Source: Spirochaetota bacterium
GTDB lineage: Bacteria > Spirochaetota > UBA4802 > JAFGJZ01
Reading direction: 5' to 3'
Assembly: GCA_027858855.1 (NCBI GenBank)
Contig: JAQIBV010000054.1
Span: forward strand, 1 to 64,000
Length of the DNA stretch: 64,000 nt
Part shown: positions 8,602 through 17,712 of the stretch, in pieces
How the letters are laid out: every line of letters begins with the position of its first letter
Numbering within the stretch: position 1 is the first letter of the stretch
Made by a program: the position numbers and the translations under genes
Notes under the pieces: model-generated
What the model was told of the DNA's origin: nothing
The model's input: the letters and a program-made list of their open reading frames with translations, nothing else
The model's database searches: none

Positions 8602-10536
8602 TTATTCAAACAAAAAGTAGTCTATATTGGCAATGCCGTCTCCACCAGCACCCTTTATGTAAAGAGTATGGATTCCCTTTAAATCTGTACCGTTAATAGA
8701 TGAACTTTGTTCAGAGTAGTTAAACCATCCCCCGGTAGATTGAACTGTATGCGTTCCCAGAAGTTTACCATTTTCACCATCAAGGTGAATTTCAATTTTT
8801 TTACCTGCATAGCTAGTATCAACCGCAAGGTAAAAACGGATTGCCGAATAACCTCCGTCCCCAAAGTTCACTTTCGAATAGGCAATCCAGTCGCCTCCAT
8901 CAAAGTAGCCTATACCATTTCCCTCGATCTGGACCCCTTTCATTTTATCGAACTCTTCCGCTTCTATAATTGCAGATGCAAGAACAGGTCCTTTTTGTAA
9001 TGTCTCATAGAAAGGAGGGTTCATAACTTCTAATCCACTCTTTTTTATAGTTGAGTCCCAAACATAGGTTGCGACTGTCTTTTCGGGAATTGCTGCTGCT
9101 ATCTGGTAATCATGGCATTGAATAGTAAATTCCTGTACTTCGCGTCCCTGATTTACTGCGATAAGAACTAAAGTATTGTCAGGATTACGGAAAGCAACGG
9201 TAGTTACAGTCCGTAAATTTCCGTAGCTACTGTATATTCTCTTCGCACCTGGCTTCACATGACGGCTAAACTGTCCTAGCAGGTAATAGTCGGCAGTCTT
9301 TATCCATTCCTTGGAGTTGCCTTTTTTTTGTATGAGATAGGTTGGAGTGAATTTCCCTAGCACATTGTACGGTCCTTGATTGTGCTCATCAAGCTCTTGT
9401 GTGCTCATCGTTACCCATGCAACATAACTGGAGGAATAATTGCGAAAGAGTATTGCAATCTCATCAGCACCTTTAGTTCCCCACTTCGATCCCTCAGAGA
9501 AATGTATGTTCATAGCGGGAAAGATTTCTTTTAGTTTGCTCAAGTTCGATACGCTACCTGCATAGTGATGAAAGGCGACTCCATCAACAACCTTTTTTTG
9601 ACCCATTTCGTCAAGAGACCATAAAATGTCGCGAGCCTTTCCCCAGGTGTCATAATTGTGGTCATTAATCCAGATCTTTGTTTTTAAATTGTTTTTTACA
9701 AGTTCATCCTTTAAAGCTGCAGCAACATCACGCTCTTGTTCCATTGAAAGCAACATGCCGGGATAGTTGTTGGGAAGGAAATTAGGTTCATTTTGAACTG
9801 TTAGTGCATAAATGGGAATGCCTTCTGCCTCATAGGCCTTTATAAATTTCACAAGATAACGGGCAAGTTCATCTTCATAGCCCTCTTTTAATGTGCCACC
9901 AATAAGAGCATTAGAAGTTTTCATCCATGCTGGAGGGCTCCAGGCTGATGCAAAAATGGTCAGTTCATTTCCGCTCTCCCTGCCTACTTCACGAGCCATT
10001 TTCACTACTTTCAGGATGCCTAGTTCTCTGTCGTTCTCGATAGAGAATTCACTGTTCATATCATCCTGATATGAATAAAAGCCTTTAGGATGAGGAGCAA
10101 CACTGCGTCCATCAGAAAAATCGGAGGTACCTATTGTTACACGCCATAGATTCAGTCCCAATCCGGATTTAGGGTCAATAAGAGAACGCAGCACATCTTT
10201 AGCCTCCTCGTTACTTTTATTTTTGAGAATGGCGTGCACTGTTGTGTCTTCGAGTGAAGAACCAAAACCCAGTACGTCCTGATATTCATTTTCTGGCTTC
10301 ACCTGTATAATCGGCTTGGTAGCTTTTCCCTGCTTAGTCATAAGGAGTACATCCTGACTGCTCCATTTGTAGCGTATTTCGGATTCATCCCAGGGATCCA
10401 GCCACCATTGAATACTTTTTGGTGAAAGTTCTGATGAAAATGTAACTGAAACCTGGAAATCCTCCTCAGGGCGAGTGCAATTGCACAAAATAAATACAAC
10501 AAGCATTATGATTGCTGTCTGGATCCATCTATACAT
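8602..10536 (-). CDS. GH30 lipoprotein with C-terminal CBM6
   Basis: About 644 residues. The N-terminus is a lipoprotein signal (MYRWIQTAIIMLVVFILCNC), so the enzyme sits on the cell envelope and probably faces outside. The GH30 catalytic domain (about 70-500) shows ASAWSPPAWMKTS, TVQNEP (acid/base Glu about 250) and HFSEGS (nucleophile about 348). The last 125 residues form a CBM6-type beta-sandwich (IEAEEFDKMKGVQIEG, GDWIAYSKVNFG, HTLYIKGAGGDGIANIDYFLF) for glycan binding. GGAGG lies before the ATG at 10536; a TTG twelve bases upstream is less likely. A perfect operator sits 15 bases upstream, tying it to the same regulon as the transporter. It likely performs the first cut of an external beta-glucan. 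Confidence 0.9.
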   Translation of the reverse strand: MYRWIQTAIIMLVVFILCNCTRPEEDFQVSVTFSSELSPKSIQWWLDPWDESEIRYKWSSQDVLLMTKQGKATKPIIQVKPENEYQDVLGFGSSLEDTTVHAILKNKSNEEAKDVLRSLIDPKSGLGLNLWRVTIGTSDFSDGRSVAPHPKGFYSYQDDMNSEFSIENDRELGILKVVKMAREVGRESGNELTIFASAWSPPAWMKTSNALIGGTLKEGYEDELARYLVKFIKAYEAEGIPIYALTVQNEPNFLPNNYPGMLLSMEQERDVAAALKDELVKNNLKTKIWINDHNYDTWGKARDILWSLDEMGQKKVVDGVAFHHYAGSVSNLSKLKEIFPAMNIHFSEGSKWGTKGADEIAILFRNYSSSYVAWVTMSTQELDEHNQGPYNVLGKFTPTYLIQKKGNSKEWIKTADYYLLGQFSRHVKPGAKRIYSSYGNLRTVTTVAFRNPDNTLVLIAVNQGREVQEFTIQCHDYQIAAAIPEKTVATYVWDSTIKKSGLEVMNPPFYETLQKGPVLASAIIEAEEFDKMKGVQIEGNGIGYFDGGDWIAYSKVNFGDGGYSAIRFYLAVDTSYAGKKIEIHLDGENGKLLGTHTVQSTGGWFNYSEQSSSINGTDLKGIHTLYIKGAGGDGIANIDYFLFE

Positions 10537-10551
10537 ATTAACCTCCAATAA

Positions 10552-10595
10552 TGTTAGCGCTAACAGAATATTCTAAAGTTCCTGAATCATGTCAA
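10552..10595 (-). promoter_or_regulatory. Promoter and LacI operator (site 4, lipoprotein GH30)
   Basis: Read on the minus strand, TTGACA (10595-10590) is followed at about 17 bases by the weak -10 AATATT, and then by the perfect palindrome TGTTAGCGCTAACA at 10552-10565, just before the ribosome site. Same operator as sites 1 and 2. Confidence 0.8.
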
Positions 10596-10601
10596 TAAAG
10601 A

Positions 10602-10620
10602 AACAACACCGTCTCCATTT
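10602..10620 (+). repeat. CCGTCCCC-type repeat copy (degenerate)
   Basis: AACAACACCGTCTCCATTT matches the repeat family with one change in the core. It lies just upstream of the GH30 lipoprotein promoter; two other copies also lie upstream of operator-bearing promoters. The remaining stretch to 10954 shows no other feature. Confidence 0.45.
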
Positions 10621-10954
10621 AAATAAAAAAAAGGATCACCGAAGGCAAAAGGAAACAATAAATTACCTCTACGCTATTTTATATTAACTTTTAGCTGGAG
10701 CTGGCTTATCGTATTTGAAATAATTCTCGGAATACGTATTTTGGTTGTTTTTTGCTTCGTAATAGGAATGTCATTTTATCCCTGGAATAAATTGTTACAT
10801 TTGTTTAAAGATAATTAAATTAAGTTCCTTATGATAAGCTAGATTCATAAATATGGGGTGGATTGACTAAATGATCCTGTCTTATAATATGATAATTGAA
10901 AAAATTTTTACAATTTCTTGGTTTTTTTCGTTCTCATTTATAGAGGTGTTGATG

Positions 10955-11380
10955 ATGAGAACTTCTGTAAATTTTAGAGAAACGGATTTAGAACGAATTG
11001 AAGCCATGTCGGGTGAGAGAGGATTAAGTAGGTCAGAATTTATTTGTATCTGTTTGAAAAATCTTTTCGCATCCAATTGCAAGAGATTACAAAAAATTGA
11101 AGCAACTCAATTAGTGGAATATCAGCCTGATGGTGAAGGGTATTGTCAAAAAAATGTTGTATTTGAAAATGATGTGTATCGCCTGGCTTTGAATTTCAGG
11201 GATTTTTGTCGTATTTCTGTTTCTTTTATTGTTTCGCTTGCTCTGGATCTATTCTTTGAACAAATAGGCGACAAAAAGGAAATAGTACATAACTATGCAA
11301 AATTCTATTATAATTTGGATCATATTCTACTCGAAAATGGTCAGATTTGGCATGTTAAGTACAAAAACCCCCCGTCATAG
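10955..11380 (+). CDS. Ribbon-helix-helix domain protein
   Basis: About 141 residues. The first 45 match a ribbon-helix-helix DNA-binding fold: a beta strand RTSVNFRETDLERI followed by helices with GLSRSEFICICLKNLF. The remainder (about 46-141) is not recognised; it contains a hydrophobic segment FCRISVSFIVSLALDLFF that looks more like a packed helix than a membrane anchor. GAGGTG six bases upstream favours the ATG at 10955 over 10952. No antitoxin/toxin partner lies next to it; flanking genes point elsewhere. Its DNA targets are unknown. Confidence 0.6.
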   Translation: MRTSVNFRETDLERIEAMSGERGLSRSEFICICLKNLFASNCKRLQKIEATQLVEYQPDGEGYCQKNVVFENDVYRLALNFRDFCRISVSFIVSLALDLFFEQIGDKKEIVHNYAKFYYNLDHILLENGQIWHVKYKNPPS

Positions 11381-11430
11381 AAAAACAGACTTAAAACAAG
11401 AAAAACAATAGAGCAGTACAAAGAATAGAA

Positions 11431-11468
11431 GGGAAAAGTGCGTTCACTTATGTTAGAAGTGAACGCAC
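11431..11468 (-). terminator. Terminator of the aminotransferase gene
   Basis: GTGCGTTCACTT (11438-11449) pairs perfectly with AAGTGAACGCAC (11457-11468). Read on the minus strand, the stem is followed by TTTTCCCTTC. It starts 9 bases past the aminotransferase stop. Confidence 0.85.
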
Positions 11469-11476
11469 AACTGAAA

Positions 11477-12721
11477 TTATTTCTCCAAATATTCAGCACT
11501 TGCAAGTTTAATACATGTACAAAGAACTTTCATGGCTTTTTTAACTTCATCTACTGATGGGCGAGTCGGGGCGATTCTAATGTTAGAATTATTCGGATCC
11601 TCTCCTTTTGGAAATGTAGCTCCAGCCGGAGTAAGTGCAACACCGGCACCTTTCGCAAGTTCAACAACTCTTTTTGCAACAGGATATTTGGTATCAAGAC
11701 TGATAAAGTAGCCGCCATTGGGATTTGTCCATTCAGCGATGTCCTCTCCCTTAAGCTCTTCATTGAGTATCATCTGAGCAGAATCAAATTTCGGCTGTAA
11801 AATTTCGGCATGTTTCTGCATTAGGCCCTCAACGCCGCCTGGAAATTCAGAGAAGAATTTATAATGGCGATATTGTTCAATCTTATTCGGGCCAATAGAT
11901 TGTGTTCCAAAGAGTTTACTGATATATTTAATATTGGAAGCACTGGAACCCATAAAGCCGATACCGCCCCCACTGAAGGTGATTTTACTTGTTGAACCAA
12001 AAATATATGCTCTGTCGGGGTTGCCGGCTTCTTCACACGCACAGATAATATTTTTAGCTTCATCATAATTATCGGTTAAATGGTGAACTGTGTATGCATC
12101 ATCGGCGAAGATGGTAAAATCTTCTGCTGCTGTTTTCATGGAAGCAAGAGCCATCATTTTATCATCAGAGATTGTTTCTCCAGTCGGGTTGCTGTAGGTA
12201 GGAACAAAAATAAGACCTTTAATAGTCGGATCAGATTCCACTAAATCTTTTATTTTTGAAAATGAAGGGCCGTCTCCTTCCATTGGTACAGAAATCATTT
12301 CGATTCCCATTGCCTCAAGCAGTGTAAAATGTCGGTCATAACCGGGAACAGTAATTATAATTTTTGGTTTTTGGTGAACCCATGGCTTAGAGTTGCCGTT
12401 CATACCTTTTAGCAAAGCCCACATTAATGTGTTAACCAAAAGAGCAAGACTGGAATTATTGCCAACTATAGTCTCTTCGGGTTTGATTCCAAGAAGTGTA
12501 CTGCATAACTCTCTGATTTCCGGTAGGCCTGCAGGTCCGCCAGGATAATTTCTAATTGAAATACCGGAAGGAGTGATAACATCTTTTTCTGTGACAATTG
12601 TTAGCATGGGGTTGGAAACATCAAAGTTTTCGTCAGCGGGTTGGCCGCGCTCAATATTCAGGTTAAGACTTTCTGATTGCAGATTTTCGTACATCTTTTT
12701 TAATGCAGAAAGGTTTTCCAT
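11477..12721 (-). CDS. Class I aminotransferase, AspT/MocR-like
   Basis: A 414-residue PLP-dependent aminotransferase of fold type I. NNSSLALLVNTLMWAL, VPTYSNPTGETIS, FADDAYTVHHL and STSKITFSGGGIGF (the Lys binds PLP) are visible, and NIRIAPTRPS near the end holds the substrate-carboxylate Arg. The sequence resembles the atypical aspartate-aminotransferase group typified by AspT of corynebacteria rather than classical AspC. It lacks the DNA-binding domain of MocR regulators. GGAGGA lies six bases before the ATG. It is a stand-alone unit with a clean terminator. Aspartate transamination is the likely reaction but specificity cannot be read. Confidence 0.85.
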   Translation of the reverse strand: MENLSALKKMYENLQSESLNLNIERGQPADENFDVSNPMLTIVTEKDVITPSGISIRNYPGGPAGLPEIRELCSTLLGIKPEETIVGNNSSLALLVNTLMWALLKGMNGNSKPWVHQKPKIIITVPGYDRHFTLLEAMGIEMISVPMEGDGPSFSKIKDLVESDPTIKGLIFVPTYSNPTGETISDDKMMALASMKTAAEDFTIFADDAYTVHHLTDNYDEAKNIICACEEAGNPDRAYIFGSTSKITFSGGGIGFMGSSASNIKYISKLFGTQSIGPNKIEQYRHYKFFSEFPGGVEGLMQKHAEILQPKFDSAQMILNEELKGEDIAEWTNPNGGYFISLDTKYPVAKRVVELAKGAGVALTPAGATFPKGEDPNNSNIRIAPTRPSVDEVKKAMKVLCTCIKLASAEYLEK

Positions 12722-12787
12722 GGAGTTCCTCCAAAAGTTGATTTTGATTCTGAAGTCAATGTGAAAAAAAACATGTTAATTGCAATC

Positions 12788-12831
12788 AAAAATACTATAA
12801 AATCACAGGTTATGTGATTTTATAGTATTTT
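12788..12831 (-). terminator. Long AT-rich terminator hairpin
   Basis: AAAATACTATAAAATCACA (12789-12807) pairs with its reverse complement at 12813-12831, a 19-base stem with a 5-base loop. On the minus strand it ends in a T-run about 110 bases after the receiver/GGDEF gene. It also lies upstream of the aminotransferase gene and separates the two units. Confidence 0.75.
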
Positions 12832-12942
12832 ATACAAAAAAACATATTCAGTAATTTAAAAACTAGTAAAAAAATTTTCAAAATATGTGTGAATCTTAAA
12901 TAATTGTATTTGAGGTTGTGAATTGATGGAAAAAGCTCTGGT

Positions 12943-13896
12943 TTAAGGCTTTTCTCTTCTATCAAAAAAAATACAACTATATCCTTCCTGCTTAGCCCGT
13001 TCACATATTGCAAAGCAGCTCTTATAAGCAAGTAGATGTTGATTCTCTTCAAATCTTTCAAGATCAACTCCGGCAATGGTGATTGTCATTAGAGGGGATT
13101 CTTTCATGTCTCCTTCTCTGTTCATTGCGGTAACTTTTGATTCCATAATGTCATCTTTAGAGTAATGCTCCAGTATTCCTTCATCAAAACGTGTAATAAT
13201 ATAATCAGCAACGGTAACGGCTTTTTTGCTATTAGTAATTATAATGAATATATCTTTGTATGCGTGTCCAATAAAGCTTTCGAACGCATCTGCACTCAAC
13301 GTGCTGTTTTTAAGCAGTTTTGATGTGAATTGTAAAATTTTGTCTCCTGCGGAATATCCGTAGGTTGTATTGTATTCTTGAAAATTATTAATATTGCAGT
13401 AGAGCATGGTGTCATTTCCAGAGTTTTGTAAAGATGTCTTCACATGGTGCATAATACTGTTATTTCCAGGTAATCCGGTAATGGCATTTATATCCGGACT
13501 TGCTTTTAACAGGTTTGCTATCTGAATTTTATAATTATAGAGGATTAAATAATTCTTAACACGGTTCTTTAAAATAGCGTTATTTATCGGTAATTGAATA
13601 AAATCAATGTATCTGTTTGAAGAATTAAGATGAGCATATATATTATCCTTCTCCTCAATGATGATTATTACTGGAGTGTTTCTAAATTTCATATTTTGCT
13701 GGAGTGTCTCCATAATGTCGGGACTGGTTTCCACTAAGAATTTGGTATCAATGAGTATTAGGTCTGCTGCCGTTTTAATAAGATCAGAAGGTGAAACGCA
13801 ATTTAATAGAGAGTAGCTCTCTTCAAGAATTGTAAGGATTTGATTATGCTGTTTTTCGTTTGCTACGGCAATCAGGATTTTGTTCTTATGTCCCAT
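12943..13896 (-). CDS. Receiver domain fused to degenerate GGDEF domain
   Basis: About 317 residues. Residues 5-125 look like a response-regulator receiver (KILIAVANEK, LILIDTKF with the acceptor-type Asp, then VIIIIEEKDN). The second half resembles a GGDEF diguanylate-cyclase fold (TGLPGNNSIMHHV, YCNINNFQEYNTTYGYSAGDKILQ), but the catalytic GGDEF position reads AYKDI (IGHAYKDIFIII), so no cyclase activity is expected. It may bind GTP or c-di-GMP or act as a protein partner. GGGGA lies before the ATG at 13896; an upstream TTG at 13977 would add a hydrophobic segment but has no ribosome site. It is transcribed away from the hybrid kinase at 14093, a likely functional partner. Confidence 0.75.
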   Translation of the reverse strand: MGHKNKILIAVANEKQHNQILTILEESYSLLNCVSPSDLIKTAADLILIDTKFLVETSPDIMETLQQNMKFRNTPVIIIIEEKDNIYAHLNSSNRYIDFIQLPINNAILKNRVKNYLILYNYKIQIANLLKASPDINAITGLPGNNSIMHHVKTSLQNSGNDTMLYCNINNFQEYNTTYGYSAGDKILQFTSKLLKNSTLSADAFESFIGHAYKDIFIIITNSKKAVTVADYIITRFDEGILEHYSKDDIMESKVTAMNREGDMKESPLMTITIAGVDLERFEENQHLLAYKSCFAICERAKQEGYSCIFFDRREKP

Positions 13897-14092
13897 TTTA
13901 TTCCCCGTTTGTGATTTGATGACACAGATTATGAGAAATAGCCCTGTTAATGTAATTCCTATTATAGGTAATGTCAACTTATTGGTTTATTAACATTCAA
14001 TTATCTGTTGCAATAATATTGAATACTATTATCTTTTGTAAAATAGTATTCAACCCTGTTCTTAGAATTAATGTTTCAGCTGAGAGGTTTAT

Positions 14093-17000
14093 GTGGTATT
14101 TCGCTATAAGAGACATTTAATGCTGATCTGGTTTTTCTTGCTTGGCTTCTGTCTGTTTAACTCTGCGATGGCAGCTGAAACTAAAAAAGTATTTATTCTT
14201 CACTCCTATCATCCATCTTATGTCTGGACAGAGGGGGTACAAAAAGGAATTCAGTCGGTTTTTCCATTAACTTCATCCGGAGTAGCTTTTACAATTGAGT
14301 ATCTGGACACCAAGCGATATCCACTTTCACAGATGACCCCGCTTTTCATTTCCTATTTCGAACAAAAATACAGTGATATTGAATATGACCTCGTTATTAT
14401 TTCAGACAACAATGCCCTGACTCTTTTCCATCAGCTCAGGGAACGCTTTTTTAAAGGAGTTCCCGCCGTTTTCTGTGGAATAAATAACTATTCTCCTGCA
14501 CTGTTGAAAGAGGATCCGCTGTTAACGGGTATTGCCGAGAATACTAACATCCATGGTACTCTTGAATTAATGCGCTCCCTTTTTCCGGAAAGAGATAATA
14601 TTATAGTAATTGTTGATTCTACTGCAACCGGTGAAGCCGAGTTACTCCGGTTCGAAAATGAAATAGTTAAGAATTCTGATCTAAAGTTTTCGATTTGGAA
14701 AGATATGTCGTATGATGAAATCAGAAATCGTGTTATATTGCTCGATGATAATTCGATGGTGCTATCAATTATTTACATGCAGGGTGAAGAGGGTGAATAT
14801 ATAGACTTTAATGACTTTCTTAAAATGCTTAATGAAGAGACCTTGGTGCCGGTTTTTGCACTGTGGGATTTCTATTTTCAAGCGCAATACTCTGTTTTCG
14901 GAGGAGATGTTGTCAGTTCATTAGAACAGGGGCGCTTGGCGGCACAGTTAAGTAAAAAACTATTATCAGGGGTAAGAATTGCCGAGTTGCCGGTTATTAC
15001 CGAAAATAGTTCAATACCGGTAATTGATTACCGGCAATTGCGTAGGTTTGGACTCCCTGAGAGCAGTGCTTCTGAAAAAACCACTTTTCTGTTTCGTAAA
15101 AAGAAACAACTTGGAGACTATGCATTTCAGATTATTCAGACATCGATAATTATTGTTGTGTTATTCATCATCTGTATACTTTTCTTCATTAATCTTAAGT
15201 CTCGCCGACAGGCAGAACAGTCTCTCGTTGAGGTACAGAATTCTTTAACAGCACTTTTTTTCAATATTCCCGGAATGGTCTACCGCAGTAGGGTAGAACC
15301 CGGATTCCCCTTCGAGTTTGTTAGTAATGGCGCTGAACATATTACCGGTTACAGTGCCGATAAAGTAAGTAAAACTTCTTTACTTGCCAATATTGCATAC
15401 AATGATCCCATGAGATGCAGTATAATCGAAAGTGAAATCAGACGTGCTATTTCAGAAAAAAAACCGTTCGAGCTTGAGTACAAAATAGGCAGAAAAGACG
15501 GCTCAGTTATTTCAGTGTGGAATCATGGTGTTGCGGTAAATGACGGAAAGTATATTGAAGGTTTGATTCTTGATGTAAGTGAGAGAGTTGCAGCGAATGC
15601 TGCGAAGCGTGAAAGTGAAGGATGGTTTCAGCGTATACTTAATAGTCATAATGATGGTATTGTGATCCATGACTGTGAAACTCTGAATATCCTGGACGTT
15701 AATGATAGCGCATTTTCAATGTTCGGTTATAATCGTAAAGAGTTTAAGAGTATGCAGCTATATGAAATGGTGAGTGGTAATCCGCCCCATACCGAAGAGA
15801 GTATTATTTATCGTTATGAAAAAGCAAAGAAAGAGGGGATGCAGCGTTTCGAGTCCGAATTGATGAATAAAAATGAAGTATTGTTTTGGTGTGAAATACT
15901 AATTAAAAAAGTCAAGATAAGTGAAAACAGTTATATACTTTCGTTTATACACGACATCACTGAACGAAAAAAATCTCAGGTTCAACTTAAAGAAAAGGAG
16001 GAGCAGCTTCGCCATGCGCAGAAGATGGATGCGATTGGCCAGCTTGCTGGAGGAATTGCTCACGATTTTAACAATATGCTGGGAGGAATTCTTGGAGCAG
16101 CCGAACTAATGCAGCTTGAACCAGGTAACAGGGAATTGGTTGCTGAATACACCAGATTGATAATTGATACTACAACTCATGCTTCTGATTTAACTGAAAA
16201 GCTTCTTGCTTTTAGCCGTAAAGGTAAGGTTCTCTCGTCTCCGATTAATTGCCATAAAATCATTGAAGACACTATTGAAATTTTAAAACGAAGTATTGAT
16301 AGACGTATCGTCCTTCAGAAAAATCTAAGTGCGACCAGTTTCTCTATAGCAGGAGACCCTGGGCAAATACAGAATTTAATTTTGAATCTTGGTATTAACG
16401 CCAGAGACGCTATGCCTGGTGGCGGACATCTGACCATAGCTACCTCCAATATAACTTTAAACAAAGAGGAGTGTTCAAAGATCGGGTTTTCTATTACATC
16501 TGGAGATTATATTTCAATTGCAGTCTCTGATACCGGTGTGGGAATTGATGATTCTGTTATTGATAAGATCTTTGAACCGTTTTTTACCACCAAAAATATT
16601 GGTACCGGTACTGGTCTTGGATTGGCTGCAGCGTATGGAATTGTAACAGAACACAAGGGGGCGATTACAGTCAGCAGTTCTAAAAGAGCTGGGTCTGTGT
16701 TTACAATTCTTTTACCTCTTTCAGAAACTGCTGCGCAGGTTTGTGATGATAACGGTCCTGACAGTCCGTCAGGTAAGGGAACAATTTTATTGGCCGATGA
16801 CGAATCGTTTGTTCGAAATACAGCTGTTCATATTCTTGAAGATCTTGGCTATTCAGTCATTGTTGCAGAAAATGGCAAAGAGGCTCTTGAATTATATAAG
16901 GAATATAGTCAGGATGTGGATCTGGTTTTACTTGATATGATCATGCCGGAATTAAACGGAGAAGAGTGTTTCAATCTCATTCGCCAGATTAATCCTGCGA

Positions 17001-17152
17001 TGCCGGTTATCCTGAGTTCTGGGTTTGCACATGAAAGTGATGTATCAAGAATGATGGATTCCGGGCTTAGCGGATTTTTATTGAAGCCATATCGTCGTTT
17101 CGAGATAGCACAAATAGTTTATAAGGTTCTGAATGATAAAGATTGTGTATAA
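14093..17152 (+). CDS. Hybrid sensor histidine kinase with periplasmic binding-protein-like sensor
   Basis: About 1019 residues. Order: signal sequence (1-27); a periplasmic domain of the ABC-substrate-binding type (about 30-330, beginning KKVFILHSYHPSYVWT); a membrane segment (about 345-368); two PAS domains (about 375-630); HisKA with AHDFNNML (His about 657); HATPase with GINARDAMPGG, DTGVGI and GTGLGLA; and a receiver ending the protein (LLDMIMPE, Asp about 948). It would sense a small molecule outside and pass phosphate from His to its own receiver, then to an unknown partner. The start is GTG with GAGAGG five bases upstream; an in-frame ATG at 14120 is an alternative. It is divergent from the receiver/GGDEF gene. 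Confidence 0.88.
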   Translation: MVFRYKRHLMLIWFFLLGFCLFNSAMAAETKKVFILHSYHPSYVWTEGVQKGIQSVFPLTSSGVAFTIEYLDTKRYPLSQMTPLFISYFEQKYSDIEYDLVIISDNNALTLFHQLRERFFKGVPAVFCGINNYSPALLKEDPLLTGIAENTNIHGTLELMRSLFPERDNIIVIVDSTATGEAELLRFENEIVKNSDLKFSIWKDMSYDEIRNRVILLDDNSMVLSIIYMQGEEGEYIDFNDFLKMLNEETLVPVFALWDFYFQAQYSVFGGDVVSSLEQGRLAAQLSKKLLSGVRIAELPVITENSSIPVIDYRQLRRFGLPESSASEKTTFLFRKKKQLGDYAFQIIQTSIIIVVLFIICILFFINLKSRRQAEQSLVEVQNSLTALFFNIPGMVYRSRVEPGFPFEFVSNGAEHITGYSADKVSKTSLLANIAYNDPMRCSIIESEIRRAISEKKPFELEYKIGRKDGSVISVWNHGVAVNDGKYIEGLILDVSERVAANAAKRESEGWFQRILNSHNDGIVIHDCETLNILDVNDSAFSMFGYNRKEFKSMQLYEMVSGNPPHTEESIIYRYEKAKKEGMQRFESELMNKNEVLFWCEILIKKVKISENSYILSFIHDITERKKSQVQLKEKEEQLRHAQKMDAIGQLAGGIAHDFNNMLGGILGAAELMQLEPGNRELVAEYTRLIIDTTTHASDLTEKLLAFSRKGKVLSSPINCHKIIEDTIEILKRSIDRRIVLQKNLSATSFSIAGDPGQIQNLILNLGINARDAMPGGGHLTIATSNITLNKEECSKIGFSITSGDYISIAVSDTGVGIDDSVIDKIFEPFFTTKNIGTGTGLGLAAAYGIVTEHKGAITVSSSKRAGSVFTILLPLSETAAQVCDDNGPDSPSGKGTILLADDESFVRNTAVHILEDLGYSVIVAENGKEALELYKEYSQDVDLVLLDMIMPELNGEECFNLIRQINPAMPVILSSGFAHESDVSRMMDSGLSGFLLKPYRRFEIAQIVYKVLNDKDCV

Positions 17153-17270
17153 CTATGTTCGAGATAGATAAAAATGTTCTTGAAACTTTCAAACCCTGTA
17201 CAACTATTCTTTTAGTGGGAAAATGATATATGTTGCAAAAATATCAGAAAGAGTCTGCGGGTGGAAAAAG

Positions 17271-17690
17271 ATGAATATATTTGTTTTATCTGTTCAATTT
17301 GAAGGCGAAGATGCTCTGGAGGCATTCGGTGATATCACGGCTACACTTCGCTCTCAGCTAAAAAAAATGCAAAGCAGAGCTTATACCGATGAGATAACTA
17401 AACTTAAAATATATCTGGGCGTTGGCGGCAGTCTGGGCGATTTTGTCGAATCAAATGGCTGCCATTCCGTCTCTTTTTACGGAGACACCTGTATTGTTGA
17501 CGTTGTTATGCACAAAGAGATATGGGAAAAAGGAGAGCTTTCAATAGTCAATTTTTTAGGTAATCAGGTGCGGCAGGCCTTTGTAAAGATAGTGAATACG
17601 ATGAAAGCTCGTAAAATGCATGTGAATGGAAAAAAATTAATAGACGACATTACTTCTGTAATTGATCAATGGCAGGGTAACTACAGCTGA
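17271..17690 (+). CDS. Hypothetical protein, 139 residues
   Basis: I do not recognise the family. The sequence is soluble, mixed alpha/beta, begins MNIFVLSVQFEGEDALEAFGD and contains GVGGSLGDFVESNGCHSVSFYGD. GGTGGA five bases before ATG 17271 supports this start; an in-frame ATG at 17223 has its purine run only two bases away. It sits between the hybrid kinase and the protease gene, 22 bases before the latter, so it is probably cotranscribed with the protease. Confidence 0.65.
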   Translation: MNIFVLSVQFEGEDALEAFGDITATLRSQLKKMQSRAYTDEITKLKIYLGVGGSLGDFVESNGCHSVSFYGDTCIVDVVMHKEIWEKGELSIVNFLGNQVRQAFVKIVNTMKARKMHVNGKKLIDDITSVIDQWQGNYS

Positions 17691-17712
17691 AAATTCACAA
17701 AAGGATGAACTT

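Noticed and set aside
8850-8862. AACCTCCGTCCCC inside the CBM6 part of the GH30 lipoprotein gene, matching the interspersed repeat core.
   Set aside because: On the coding strand it encodes the FGDGGY stretch expected in CBM6, so it is explained by the protein and not counted as a repeat copy.
10871-11380. A toxin-antitoxin module based on the ribbon-helix-helix protein.
   Set aside because: No second small gene overlaps or adjoins it in the same direction, and the protein is longer than usual RHH antitoxins.
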